Origin: Rhizobium sp.
GTDB taxonomy: Bacteria > Pseudomonadota > Alphaproteobacteria > Rhizobiales > Rhizobiaceae
Direction of reading: 5' to 3'
NCBI GenBank assembly: GCA_019739215.1
Contig: JAHHDR010000004.1
Span: forward strand, 1 to 64,000
DNA: 64,000 nt
Shown one piece after another: positions 37,723-47,061 of the stretch; positions within the stretch are counted from its first letter, which is position 1; each line of letters opens with the position of its first letter. A model generated the notes under the pieces. It did not search any database and was not told the DNA's origin. It saw only the letters and a program-made list of their open reading frames with translations. The position numbers were made by a program, and so were the translations under genes.

Positions 37723-39003
37723 TCAAACCTGCGTCTGGTGGACATCGTGCTTGCGCTTGATCCGCCGCACGACATACCAGACGCCGAAGACAGCAACCGG
37801 CACGAAGGCGCCGGTCAGGAGGCCGGGGTCGATGGCATCGCCCTCGTGAACGAAGGCCTTCACCAGATAGCCGAATAGACCCACGACATAATAGGAAATC
37901 GCCGCGACCGACAGGCCCTCGACGGTCTGCTGAAGCCTAAGCTGCATCTCGGCCCGGCGGTTCATGGCGGTCAGCAGCGCCCCGTTCTGGCGCTCGAGCT
38001 CGACGTCGATCCAACTGCGGACCAACGCATTGGCACGGGTCAGCTTGCGCGACAGGTTGGCCTGGCGCTCCTCGACGGACTGGCAGGTGCGCATGGCAGG
38101 CGCCAAGCGGCGCTCCAGGAAGGAGCCGAGATGCTCGAAGCCGGGCACCGGGGTCTCGGCCAGCGTGGCGATGCGTTCGCGCACGATGCCGTAATAGGCA
38201 CGCGAGGCACCGAAGCGATAAAGCGCGATCGCCGCATTGGCTTCGAGATCGGCGGCAAGCCGGGTGATTTCGGCGAGGACGGCATCGGCATCCTGGCGCG
38301 GTTCGGACTTCATGCGTTGGGTGATGCCTGTCAATCCATCCTCGATGCGGCGGATTTCCGGGGACAGTGTCTGGGCGAGCGGCAGGCCGAGCATGGCCAG
38401 CGTGCGATAGGTTTCGATTTCCAGCAGGCGCTGGACGAGCGCGCCAGTGCCGAGCGGCGTCATGCCGTTGTCGACCAGCAGGATCTGGGTCAGTCCGTCG
38501 CCGTCCTGGCGGAAGTCGGTGTAGATGCGGCCGGTGCCGTCCTTGACTTCGCTGTAACAGAGGCTCGTCTGGTCGAACTGGCCGATGACGCCGTCGATGT
38601 CGGGGCCATCCGGCCGCAATTCGAGGCGGATGCCTGATATCAGGGATCCGGGCGGACGGAAATTGTCGCCGAACGGATGGACTGGGACTTCGCCGCCGAA
38701 TTTTGCCGGCAACGGACCGTCCCAGAACCAGGTCGAGAATTCGGTGTGCTGCTCCCAGCGCAAGGTGCCCGGTCCCCAGGGCATGGCATGATGGCGGGCG
38801 TCACGGCCCGGCGGCGAGACGCCGCGCTGGCGCGACATTTCCGCCATGACCGCATGATCGACGCCGGAGCCGCCATCCATCATGAAGGCAAGCTGGAAGA
38901 TCACCCGCGGCGCGGTCACCAGCACATAGGGCCTGGCGTGGATCTCGCCCAAGGCCCGCGCGCGGTCCGGCGCCTGCGGAAATGAAAACATGCCCTGCCC
39001 CAT
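37723..39003 (-). CDS. DUF3422 family membrane-anchored protein
   Basis: A 426-residue protein of the DUF3422 family. The family hallmarks are REIHARPY-like ALGEIHARPYVLVTAP at the N-terminus, the central EVHTEFSTWFW-like WEQHTEFSTWFW, and the IRLELRPDGPD segment. Near the C-terminus a coiled-coil region is followed by two hydrophobic helices (ISYYVVGLFGYLVKAF and AFVPVAVFGVWYVVRRI), which anchor it in the inner membrane with most of the mass in the cytoplasm. I chose the ATG at 39003; an upstream in-frame start at 39033 adds ten basic residues. The family is common in alphaproteobacteria and its function is not known. Confidence 0.88.
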   Translation of the reverse strand: MGQGMFSFPQAPDRARALGEIHARPYVLVTAPRVIFQLAFMMDGGSGVDHAVMAEMSRQRGVSPPGRDARHHAMPWGPGTLRWEQHTEFSTWFWDGPLPAKFGGEVPVHPFGDNFRPPGSLISGIRLELRPDGPDIDGVIGQFDQTSLCYSEVKDGTGRIYTDFRQDGDGLTQILLVDNGMTPLGTGALVQRLLEIETYRTLAMLGLPLAQTLSPEIRRIEDGLTGITQRMKSEPRQDADAVLAEITRLAADLEANAAIALYRFGASRAYYGIVRERIATLAETPVPGFEHLGSFLERRLAPAMRTCQSVEERQANLSRKLTRANALVRSWIDVELERQNGALLTAMNRRAEMQLRLQQTVEGLSVAAISYYVVGLFGYLVKAFVHEGDAIDPGLLTGAFVPVAVFGVWYVVRRIKRKHDVHQTQV

Positions 39004-39178
39004 GAAATTCCCCTCTCGTCGCCCCGCCTGCATGATCGCGGATATTCTTCCTAGATGGTATCGGGCGGGATGACGCAGTTACCGGCGACATCAGCTGTAT
39101 TGCAGTCGCCATGCGAATTGGACAATAAATTTGACCAGTTTGCAACTGTTTGCTATTCGACGTCGCCAGAGGACTGCG

Positions 39179-40000
39179 ATGACGGACGGCTTGTTCAAGA
39201 AAATCGATCATGGAAGCACCGCCGACGAGGCCGTGCGGCAGATCGAATTCCTGTTGCTGGACGGCGTGCTGTCGAGTGGAGACCGGCTGCCGGCGGAGCG
39301 GGAACTCGCCGACAGGCTGGCGATTTCCCGGCCGGTTCTCCGGGTGGCGCTGAAGGAACTGGAAAGCCGTGGCCTGATCGACAGCCGTCCGGGCGGCGGC
39401 ACCTACGTCGCCGACCTGATTGGACAGGTCTTCTCCAAGCCGGTGGCTGAACTCGTGGCGCGTCACGAGCGGTCGGCGGCAGACTATCTCGAATACAGGC
39501 GCGAGCTTGAAGGCTTTGCCGCATCGATGGCGGCGCGGCGGGCAACGGCGGCCGATCGCGAACGGCTTGCGTCGATCGCGGCCGCGATGAAGTCCGCGCA
39601 TGAGCGGCATGACTTCCAGGGCGAAATAGACGGCGACATCGACCTGCACAATGCGGTCGGCGAGGCCGCCCACAATGTCATCCTGATGCACACCCTGCGC
39701 GCCTGCTACAAGCTGCTGGCGGAAGGCATCTTCTTTCATCGACGGATGATCCTCGATCTCCCGGGGACGCGCGAGCGCATCCTCGACCAGCATCTTGCCA
39801 TCGTCGATGCCGTCGTGGCCGGCGATGCAGACGGTGCGCGTCACGCATCCGAGATCCACATCGATTACGTCGCCGCAGCGGTCGACGAGGCACGACGGAC
39901 ACACGAGCGCGAACTCGTGTCCGGGCTGAGAAAGATCCGCCACGACGCGGCACAGAACGGCCGGGCGCGCGCCCGTGCAAACCAGGGGGTGAAATCATGA
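39179..40000 (+). CDS. FadR/FCD-type GntR family transcriptional regulator
   Basis: A 273-residue DNA-binding regulator. The winged helix-turn-helix is at about residues 14-75 (RLPAERELADRLAISRPVLRVALKELESRGLI). The C-terminal FCD ligand-binding domain has metal-binding positions in DIDLHNAVGEAAHN and HLAIVDAVVAGDADGARHASEIHI, which usually bind a metal and a small carboxylate. The lldD gene next to it suggests an LldR-like role, repression of lactate or other 2-hydroxyacid oxidation until the substrate is present. It is divergent from the DUF3422 gene across a 175-bp gap where its operator should lie. The start has an AGAGG ribosome site. Confidence 0.88.
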   Translation: MTDGLFKKIDHGSTADEAVRQIEFLLLDGVLSSGDRLPAERELADRLAISRPVLRVALKELESRGLIDSRPGGGTYVADLIGQVFSKPVAELVARHERSAADYLEYRRELEGFAASMAARRATAADRERLASIAAAMKSAHERHDFQGEIDGDIDLHNAVGEAAHNVILMHTLRACYKLLAEGIFFHRRMILDLPGTRERILDQHLAIVDAVVAGDADGARHASEIHIDYVAAAVDEARRTHERELVSGLRKIRHDAAQNGRARARANQGVKS

Positions 40001-40159
40001 CCTCGACAATGGATACCGATCCGACACGGACAGAGGCTCCGGCGACCGGAGACCTGAATTCGGAGGGGCAGCAAGGTCCGCGCCATCGTGGTCGCCAAGA
40101 CGAGCGACGTCGTCCCTTACGACAAATCAAGCCAGCCGGCGGGCCTGATCGCCCGCTAT
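39997..40159 (+). other. Coupled short ORF between regulator and lldD
   Basis: An ATG at 39997 overlaps the regulator stop (ATGA), which usually marks translational coupling, but the frame closes after 53 codons (stop 40157-40159). In the +1 frame the downstream stretch (codons from about 40067) reads smoothly into the lldD start. The region may be a frameshifted N-terminal extension of lldD, a remnant of a deleted gene, or a leader. I do not recognise the product. Confidence 0.3.
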
Positions 40160-40183
40160 GAGAATGCCAGAAGGAAAGCAGAA

Positions 40184-41323
40184 ATGAACTCGGTCCTCAC
40201 CATCGCCGAAATGAAGACGCTCGCGCGGCGACGAGTGCCGAAGATGTTTTTCGATTATGCCGACAGCGGCGCCTGGACGGAAGGAACCTACCGGGCAAAC
40301 GAAGAGGATTTCGCCAGGATCAAACTGCGGCAACGCGTGCTGGTCGACATGACCGGCCGGTCGCTCGCCTCCGAGATGGTCGGAGAAGAGGTGGCGATGC
40401 CGGTGGCACTTGCCCCGACCGGCCTGACCGGCATGCAGCATGCCGACGGTGAAATGCTCGCAGCCCAGGCGGCAGAGGAATTCGGCGTGCCCTTCACGCT
40501 GTCGACCATGAGCATATGCTCGATCGAGGACGTGAAATCGGTAACGAAGAAGCCGTTCTGGTTCCAGCTCTACGTGATGAAAGACCGCGAATTCGTCGAG
40601 AACCTGATCGGTCGGGCCAAGGCTGCCGGCTGCTCGGCCTTGGTGCTGACCCTGGACCTGCAGGTCCTCGGCCAGCGGCACAAGGATTTGCGCAACGGCC
40701 TGTCGGCTCCGCCGAAATGGACGCCCAAGCATGTGTGGCAGATGGCGACACGGCCGAACTGGTGCGTGGGAATGCTGGGCACCCAGCGACGGACCTTCCG
40801 CAACATCGCCGGCCACGCGAAGAATGTGTCCGATCTTTCGTCCCTCTCCGCCTGGACGGCCGAACAGTTCGATCCGCAGCTTTCCTGGAAAGACGTCGAG
40901 TGGATCCGGGAGCGCTGGGACGGCAAGCTGATCCTCAAGGGGATCAACGACGTCGAGGATGCGATTGCCGCTGCCGGCAGCGGCGCCGATGCCATCATCG
41001 TCTCCAACCATGGCGGGCGCCAGCTCGACGGCGCGGCGTCCTCGATCTCGATGCTGCCGAAGGTGGTGGCGGCCGTCGGCGACAGGATCGAGGTGCATGT
41101 CGATGGCGGCATCCGGTCCGGCCAAGACGTGCTGAAGGCCATCGCCCTGGGTGCGAAGGGCACCTATATCGGCAGGCCGTTCCTCTATGGTCTCGGCGCC
41201 GGCGGCAAGACGGGCGTTGCCCGGGTGCTAGAGATCATCCGCAAGGAGCTCGACATTACCATGGCGCTGTGCGGCAAGCGGGATATCAAGACCATTGACC
41301 GCAGTATCCTGCTGCAGGATTGA
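40184..41323 (+). CDS. lldD: Alpha-hydroxy-acid oxidase, L-lactate dehydrogenase type
   Basis: A 379-residue FMN-dependent (S)-2-hydroxyacid dehydrogenase that oxidises L-lactate (or a related hydroxyacid) to pyruvate, usually passing electrons to quinone. Characteristic features are the N-terminus LTIAEMKTLARRRVPKMFFDYADSGAW and the active-site loop VSNHGGRQLDGAASS with the catalytic His. The phosphate-binding VHVDGGIRSGQDVLKAIALGAKGTYIGRPFLYG is also typical. The ATG at 40184 gives the usual length. It follows the FCD regulator, which probably controls it. An in-frame N-terminal extension to 40088 exists; see the short coupled ORF there. Confidence 0.9.
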   Translation: MNSVLTIAEMKTLARRRVPKMFFDYADSGAWTEGTYRANEEDFARIKLRQRVLVDMTGRSLASEMVGEEVAMPVALAPTGLTGMQHADGEMLAAQAAEEFGVPFTLSTMSICSIEDVKSVTKKPFWFQLYVMKDREFVENLIGRAKAAGCSALVLTLDLQVLGQRHKDLRNGLSAPPKWTPKHVWQMATRPNWCVGMLGTQRRTFRNIAGHAKNVSDLSSLSAWTAEQFDPQLSWKDVEWIRERWDGKLILKGINDVEDAIAAAGSGADAIIVSNHGGRQLDGAASSISMLPKVVAAVGDRIEVHVDGGIRSGQDVLKAIALGAKGTYIGRPFLYGLGAGGKTGVARVLEIIRKELDITMALCGKRDIKTIDRSILLQD

Positions 41324-41380
41324 ACACCGGCGTGGGTTTGCAGCCGACGCTGCGGGCTCATGTCGCGAATATCTCATTTG

Positions 41381-41418
41381 CGGACGCGCAAACGCGCGTC
41401 CGACTGGATAATTTTCTG
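41381..41418 (+). terminator. Hairpin downstream of lldD
   Basis: A perfect 9-bp GC-rich stem (41381-41389 with 41394-41402) closes an AAAC loop, and a short T run (ATTTTCT) starts about eight bases later. It is a likely but not ideal intrinsic terminator, about 58 bases after the lldD stop. Confidence 0.55.
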
Positions 41419-41533
41419 TGTATTTCTTGGACTAGTCCACCGTCCTGGGACGTTTGCATGAAAAATACACGCACAATCTGCTAATCATAGATCGGCGTCC
41501 CAAAGTGATTCTCGTAAGAGGTGACCTGATCCG

Positions 41534-42002
41534 TTGAACGTCCTGTCCGAAATATCCTCGACTTTCCAATTGATGTTCCGCCGGCCGAAGCGGACGCAAT
41601 ATGCGGCACTGTGCTACAGGAAGTCGAAGGGCGGGCGGCTCGAGATCCTTCTTCTGACCAGCCGCGACACGGGGCGCTGGGTCATTCCCAAGGGATGGCC
41701 GATGGGCAACAAGGCGGCGCATGTCGTTGCCGAGGACTGAGGCGCTTGAGGAAGCGGGCGTCAAGGGGATTGTCGAGCATGATGCACTTGGAAGCTTCGG
41801 CTATGGCAAGGCCATGCCCGAGGGCCTTGTGCTGCCCTGCGAGGTCGTTGTCCATGCGCTCGAGGTGACTGGCACAGTCAGGAATTTCAAGGAAAAAGGC
41901 GAGCGCCGCCTCGAATGGGTTAGCCCCGGGGAAGCGGCCGAGCGGGTGGCCGAGCCTGGTTTGAAGAAGATCATACGCGCGTTCGAGAGGCGCGAATCCT
42001 GA
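41534..42002 (+). pseudogene. Nudix hydrolase, one single-base insertion
   Basis: Encodes a roughly 155-residue MutT-like pyrophosphohydrolase in two frames. The first frame (41534-41740) carries RTQYAALCYR, ILLLTSRDTGRWVIPKGWPMG, the strand before the Nudix box. The second (from about 41738) continues EALEEAGVKG, the end of the box, to the natural C-terminus. One extra base near 41735 causes the break. In the repaired reading the Arg of the R-E-U-x-E-E box is replaced by Ala, which would weaken metal binding; that may reflect exactly where the true error lies. The start may be TTG 41534 or ATG 41573. It precedes a PiT phosphate transporter gene by 65 bp. The substrate of an intact form is unknown. 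Confidence 0.8.
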
Positions 42003-42067
42003 AACATCTTTTACAGTTGCGAAGTTTGCTTCCTTGGCGTTAGCTGAGGGCATCAACGGATGCCGGG

Positions 42068-43597
42068 ATGAGCGAACCACAATCACCCTTTGAGAAACCG
42101 ACCCTGGACAAGGATCTCGAGAGGTTTTCCTTCATCGAGGCCTCGACGCATTTCGTCATGCAGAAGGCCGTGGCACCAGGCATCGCCGCGATCTTCCTGG
42201 CGCTGACAGCGGTGATCGCCTCGCTCCTGGCCTCCACCGCCGATACAATGCTGGTAATCATCGCCGCGTCGGTGATCGCCGCCTATATGGCGATGAACAT
42301 CGGCGCAAACGACGTCGCCAACAATGTGGGCGCGGCCGTGGGTGCGAAGGCGATCACGCTGGTCGGCGCGCTGGCGATCGCATTCGTCTTCGAGATCCTC
42401 GGTGCCTTGCTTGCCGGCGGGCAGGTGGTCCAGACGATCAAGTCGGACATCATTCATTCGCATGCCGTTTCCGAGCCGGGCGTCGTCATCGAAATCATGC
42501 TCGCGGCGCTGCTGTCGGCCGCGATCTGGATCAACGCCGCAACCTGGCTCAACGCGCCGGTCTCGACCACGCATTCGATCGTCGGCAGCATCATGGGGGC
42601 GGCAGCGGTCGCAGCTGGCGTGGCCTCGGTGAACTGGTTCGTCATGGCGCAGATCGCCCTGAGCTGGATCCTGTCGCCGTTGCTCGGCGCGGCAATCGCC
42701 GTGGGGTTCTTGTGGTTCATCAAGGCCACGATCATCTATACCGACGACAAGGTTGCCGCGGCGCGGCGATGGGTGCCCATCCTGCTGGCGGCCATGGTCG
42801 GCTCGTTTTCGACCTATCTGCTGATCGTGCTGGGGCGCCGGTTTCCGGGGATCGAGCTTTACCACGCCCTGGCGGCAGGCCTCGGCCTGGGCTCGACGAG
42901 CTATCTCTGGCTGCGCGCAGTCGTGGCGCGACAATCGATCGGGCTCGAGAACCGCAACCAGTCGCTCCGGGTTCTCTTCCGGCTGCCGCTGGTCGGCGCT
43001 GCGGCCGCGCTGTCCTTCGCGCATGGCGCAAACGATGTCGCCAACGCCATCGGGCCGCTCGCGGCGATCGTCGAGGCGACCGGAATCCAGTCCGTCGCGC
43101 GCAATCTCGACGCACCTCTCTGGGTGACGGCCATCGGCGGCATCGGCATATCGATCGGGCTGGCGCTCTACGGACCACGGCTGATACGGGTCGTCGGCAG
43201 CCAGATCACCAAGCTGAACCCGGTGCGCGCCTACTGCGTCGCGATGGCGGCGGCGACCACCGTCATCGCCGCATCCACGCTCGGCCTGCCGGTCAGTTCG
43301 ACCCATGTCGCCATCGGGTCGGTGTTCGGCGTCGGGCTGTTCCGCGAATGGTACACGGCGCGGTCAGCGCGGCGGCGCGACTACATCCTTGCCCGCGCCG
43401 CTCCGCACGAACTGCCGGGCCTTCTCGCAGCGACCGACCACGACGACGGCGACGAGGATCGCGCGCCCGACCGCAGCTATCGCTATCTCGTCAGGCGGTC
43501 CTATCTCTCTTCGATTCTCGCCGCATGGCTTGTCACCGTTCCAGCTTCCGGATTACTTGCAGCGTTCATCGCGCTCTTCCTGAGCACCATAATCTGA
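42068..43597 (+). CDS. PiT family inorganic phosphate transporter
   Basis: A 509-residue inner-membrane transporter that imports phosphate with cations. The two family signature repeats are present in each half: [19 protein letters not shown] near residue 77 and [19 protein letters not shown] near residue 320. There are about ten to twelve hydrophobic segments. The N-terminal 45 residues are polar and cytoplasmic. A cytoplasmic tail rich in Asp, Glu and Arg ([14 protein letters not shown]) sits before the last helix. It is co-directional with the damaged Nudix gene and with rsmE (7-bp gap), and such low-affinity Pit systems are usually constitutive. Confidence 0.92.
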   Translation: MSEPQSPFEKPTLDKDLERFSFIEASTHFVMQKAVAPGIAAIFLALTAVIASLLASTADTMLVIIAASVIAAYMAMNIGANDVANNVGAAVGAKAITLVGALAIAFVFEILGALLAGGQVVQTIKSDIIHSHAVSEPGVVIEIMLAALLSAAIWINAATWLNAPVSTTHSIVGSIMGAAAVAAGVASVNWFVMAQIALSWILSPLLGAAIAVGFLWFIKATIIYTDDKVAAARRWVPILLAAMVGSFSTYLLIVLGRRFPGIELYHALAAGLGLGSTSYLWLRAVVARQSIGLENRNQSLRVLFRLPLVGAAAALSFAHGANDVANAIGPLAAIVEATGIQSVARNLDAPLWVTAIGGIGISIGLALYGPRLIRVVGSQITKLNPVRAYCVAMAAATTVIAASTLGLPVSSTHVAIGSVFGVGLFREWYTARSARRRDYILARAAPHELPGLLAATDHDDGDEDRAPDRSYRYLVRRSYLSSILAAWLVTVPASGLLAAFIALFLSTII

Positions 43598-43604
43598 GGC
43601 GACC

Positions 43605-44342
43605 ATGCGTGCCAATTTCCGTCTGCAGCGGCTCTTTGTCCCGGGCGACATCCGGGCGGGCACTGCCGTGCCCGTCGATGACGCCCAGTTCAACTATCTG
43701 CACAACGTGCTCCGAATGGAGAGCGGTGTGGAACTGCTGGTGTTCAACGGGCGCGATGGCGAATGGCTTGTGCGGCTCGACCAGCCGTCGAAGCGGCGAA
43801 TCATGCTCGAGCCGCTCGAGCAGACGAGGGCACAGCCCAAACCCTGCGATCTTCACTACCTCTTCGCCCCGCTCAAGGTCGGGCGCCTCGACTATCTCGT
43901 GCAGAAGGCCGTTGAGATGGGCGCCGGCGTGCTGCAGCCCGTCATGACGCAGCATGTCCAGGGCAGGATCGGCTCGATCGACCGACTGCGCGCCAATGCC
44001 GTGGAGGCCGCCGAACAGTGCGGCATCCTTGCCATCCCCGAGGTGCGCGAGCCGGTGCGATTGACGAGCCTGCTCGAAGGTTGGGATCCGAAGCGGCGGA
44101 TCGTCTATTGCGACGAGGGCTCCGAAACCAACAACCCCATGGCGGCGCTGACAGCGATCAAGGAAAGAAACCTTGCCCTGCTGATCGGGCCGGAGGGCGG
44201 GTTTTCCGGCGACGAGCAGGCGCTGTTGCGCGGCCTGCCGTTCGTGACAGCAATTCCGCTCGGCCCGCGCATTCTCAGGGCGGACACCGCGGCGGTGGCG
44301 GCAATGGCCGTCATCCAGGCAACGATCGGCGACTGGCGCTGA
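43605..44342 (+). CDS. rsmE: 16S rRNA (uracil(1498)-N(3))-methyltransferase
   Basis: A 245-residue SPOUT methyltransferase that methylates U1498 in the decoding centre of 16S rRNA. The N-terminal PUA-like barrel starts [11 protein letters not shown]. The trefoil-knot domain contains [16 protein letters not shown] and the knot sequence [18 protein letters not shown], both diagnostic for RsmE. The length matches the family (240-250). It is 7 bp after the phosphate transporter gene and likely co-transcribed with it; gshA follows after 123 bp. Confidence 0.95.
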   Translation: MRANFRLQRLFVPGDIRAGTAVPVDDAQFNYLHNVLRMESGVELLVFNGRDGEWLVRLDQPSKRRIMLEPLEQTRAQPKPCDLHYLFAPLKVGRLDYLVQKAVEMGAGVLQPVMTQHVQGRIGSIDRLRANAVEAAEQCGILAIPEVREPVRLTSLLEGWDPKRRIVYCDEGSETNNPMAALTAIKERNLALLIGPEGGFSGDEQALLRGLPFVTAIPLGPRILRADTAAVAAMAVIQATIGDWR

Positions 44343-44465
44343 ACGGCTTCGTTAAGAGGAATTCAATCGCGCTTGAATCCTTTTCACTTGCATCGCGAAT
44401 AATTCCGGTTCAACGATCCCGCCGGCTCCGGGCCAAGCGCCCTTTCCACGATTGAAGAAGTACCC

Positions 44466-45839
44466 ATGGCACGTGACACTTCCGACAGCACGCCTGTCAC
44501 CTCCACCGATGCGCTGGCCGAATATCTCGACGAAGGGTCGAAGCCGGAAGAAGCCTTCAGGATCGGCACCGAGCACGAAAAATTCCCGTTCTTCAGGGCC
44601 GGCAAGGCACCCGTGCCCTATTTCGGCGATGCCGGTATCAAGACGATCCTGGAGACGATGCAGGCGCGGACCGGCTGGGAGCCGATCATGGACGCCGGCA
44701 ACATCATCGGGCTGGGCGGCCCCTCGGGGATGGGCGCGATCTCGCTCGAACCCGGCGGCCAGTTCGAGCTCTCCGGCGCGCCCCTGGAAAACCTGCACGA
44801 CACCTGCAGGGAAACCAACCAGCACCTCGCGCTGGTGCAGGAGATTGCCGAGCCGCTCGGCATCGCATTCCTCGGCATGGGCGGAAGCCCGAAATGGACG
44901 TTCGATGAAACGCCGAAAATGCCGAAATCGCGCTACGCGATCATGACCCGATATATGCCGAAGGTGGGCACCAAGGGTCTCGACATGATGTACCGGACCT
45001 GTACCATCCAGGTGAACCTCGATTTTTCCTCCGAAGCCGACATGCGTCGCAAGATGCAGGTCTCCCTGAAGCTGCAGTCGCTGGCAACTGCGCTGTTTGC
45101 CAGTTCGCCCTTCACCGACGGCAAGCCGAACGGGCTGAAATCCTGGCGCGGCGATATCTGGACCGACACCGACAACCAGCGCGCCGGCCTCCTGCCCTTC
45201 GCATTCAAGCCGGACTTCAGCTTCGGTGACTATGTCGAATGGGCGCTTGACGTGCCGATGTATTTCGTCGTCCGCGACGACAAGTATCATGACTGTACCC
45301 ATGTCACGTTCCGCCAGTTCATGGGCGGCGCGCTCAAGGGCGAGCTTGCCGACTGGCAGCCCAACATGGGCGACTGGACCAACCACCTGTCGACGCTTTT
45401 CCCCGACGTGCGCCTCAAACGCTTCCTCGAAATGCGCGGCGCCGACGGCGGTCCGTGGCGGCGGATCTGTGCGTTGCCGGCCTTCTGGGTCGGCCTCCTC
45501 TATGACCATTCGGCGCTGGATGCGGCCGAAATGCTGACCAGGGACTGGAGCTTCGAGGAGGTCCAGGCACTGCGGGACGGCGTGCCTGCCCAGGGCCTGG
45601 ACATGACCTTTCGTGGCCGCAGCCTCTGGGAGGTCGGCCGAGAGGTGGTCGATATCGCGCGGGCCGGGCTGAGGGCGCGCGGCAGGCTCAACGCCTCCAG
45701 CCAGGACGAGACAGTGTTTCTGGCGCCGCTCGACGAGATGCTCGCCAAGCGCTCGACGCTGGCCGACGACATGCTCTCGCTGTGGCAGGGCCGCTGGAAG
45801 GGCGATATCGAGGCGGTCTTCGACGACTATCAATATTGA
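44466..45839 (+). CDS. gshA: Glutamate-cysteine ligase, plant/proteobacterial type
   Basis: A 457-residue enzyme that joins glutamate and cysteine, the first step of glutathione synthesis. The sequence is of the plant-like type found in alphaproteobacteria, not the E. coli GshA type. Signature segments include RIGTEHEKFPFF, IGLGGPSGMGAISLEPGGQFELSGAPL, and FRQFMGG followed by THLSTLFPDVRLKRFLEMRGADG-like NHLSTLFPDVRLKRFLEMRG. Plant-type enzymes are controlled by redox state through disulfides; a few cysteines are present but their pairing cannot be inferred. It is monocistronic, 123 bp after rsmE. Confidence 0.94.
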   Translation: MARDTSDSTPVTSTDALAEYLDEGSKPEEAFRIGTEHEKFPFFRAGKAPVPYFGDAGIKTILETMQARTGWEPIMDAGNIIGLGGPSGMGAISLEPGGQFELSGAPLENLHDTCRETNQHLALVQEIAEPLGIAFLGMGGSPKWTFDETPKMPKSRYAIMTRYMPKVGTKGLDMMYRTCTIQVNLDFSSEADMRRKMQVSLKLQSLATALFASSPFTDGKPNGLKSWRGDIWTDTDNQRAGLLPFAFKPDFSFGDYVEWALDVPMYFVVRDDKYHDCTHVTFRQFMGGALKGELADWQPNMGDWTNHLSTLFPDVRLKRFLEMRGADGGPWRRICALPAFWVGLLYDHSALDAAEMLTRDWSFEEVQALRDGVPAQGLDMTFRGRSLWEVGREVVDIARAGLRARGRLNASSQDETVFLAPLDEMLAKRSTLADDMLSLWQGRWKGDIEAVFDDYQY

Positions 45840-45945
45840 GGTGCGTGCGGATCGGTTTTCTCCGCACAATTCCTGTTTGATTCTCGGCCACTAGCGCTAT
45901 AGTGCGGCAATCCGTCCCGTCCTGCTTCGCAAGGAAAGATTTGCC

Positions 45946-46773
45946 ATGCTCCCCCTGTTCGACATGATGACGAAGGCCCATGGCGGCAATGCCATGGAGG
46001 CGATGGCCAAGCAGTACGGCCTCGCCCAGGAGCAGATGCAACAGGCCATGGCCGCCCTGATGCCCGCCTTCTCGACCGGGCTCAAGCGCTCCGTGACAAA
46101 TCCCTACGACTTTTCCTCGCTGATGTCGGCTGCGGCCAACGGCAATTATGCGCAGTACTTCGAGGATCTCACCAAGGCGTTCTCGCCGAAGGGCGTTGCG
46201 GACGGCAACAATGTGCTGGCGCTGATCTTCGGCTCCAAGGATGTCTCCCGCGCCGTTGCCGCGCAGGCAGAGCAGATGTCCGGCATCGGCCAGGAGGTCT
46301 ACAAGCAGATGCTGCCCGTGGTGGCCAACACGATGATGGGCGGGTTCTTCAAGCAACTGGCGAGCCAGCTCCAGGCGGCGGGCGACGCCTTCACGCAGCA
46401 GAAGCCGACCGATTTCTTCGCTCCGTGGATGGAAGCAGCGGGCCTGAAGGAAAAGCCGAAGGCGGCCAATCCCTTCCTCGACAACCCGTTCGCACAGGGG
46501 TTCCAGAATTTCCTGCAGCAGGCGTCCAGCCAGGGCGCGGCGGCCAATCCTTTTTTCGCGATGTTCGCACAGGCGAAGGACGCCGCTCCGACAGCATCCC
46601 AGGCCGAAGCCGCCGGCAAGAGCGAAACGCCCACCGAGGCGGGCTCCGACTTGTTTTCCGGGCTGGTGGGCCAGATGTTCGACAGCGGCATCGAGGTCCA
46701 GAAGGCCTATCAGAAGAGCGTCGAATCCGTGTTCGACGGCTATCTCTCGGCGATCAAACAAAACCGCAACTGA
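45946..46773 (+). CDS. DUF937 domain-containing protein
   Basis: A 275-residue cytoplasmic protein. The N-terminal domain (about 1-130) has the DUF937 pattern, with two helical repeats including KQYGLAQEQMQQAMAALMPAFSTGL and LIFGSKDVSRAVAAQAEQMSGI. The rest is rich in Ala, Gln, Phe and Pro and looks low-complexity and partly helical (NPFLDNPFAQGFQNFLQQAS). No signal peptide or membrane segment is present. Members are widespread in rhizobia with no known role. It is monocistronic, 106 bp after gshA. Family assignment is good; function is unknown. Confidence 0.8.
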   Translation: MLPLFDMMTKAHGGNAMEAMAKQYGLAQEQMQQAMAALMPAFSTGLKRSVTNPYDFSSLMSAAANGNYAQYFEDLTKAFSPKGVADGNNVLALIFGSKDVSRAVAAQAEQMSGIGQEVYKQMLPVVANTMMGGFFKQLASQLQAAGDAFTQQKPTDFFAPWMEAAGLKEKPKAANPFLDNPFAQGFQNFLQQASSQGAAANPFFAMFAQAKDAAPTASQAEAAGKSETPTEAGSDLFSGLVGQMFDSGIEVQKAYQKSVESVFDGYLSAIKQNRN

Positions 46774-47061
46774 GCAAGCCTGCGACACGGATTGCCGAGC
46801 GGTCCCTGGCGCGTGCGCGCATAGCTGCCCGCATGCGCCATTCATGCTCCGCTTGCATATCTGACCTGCTCTTCCTGCATCCCTCGCGCGGCAGTCAGGA
46901 AAATCTCCCCGGCCAATGCCCCTGAATCGGAACAGTTTGCCCGCTTTCGCCGTTAGAGGTCATAATTCCGCAACTTTCGTGTTGTGAATGCAGTTTTGCT
47001 GCGGAGCGGTGTGCAGACAGTTCATGATGAACATTCAGTTAAGGCATGGTGACTTTCCCAA

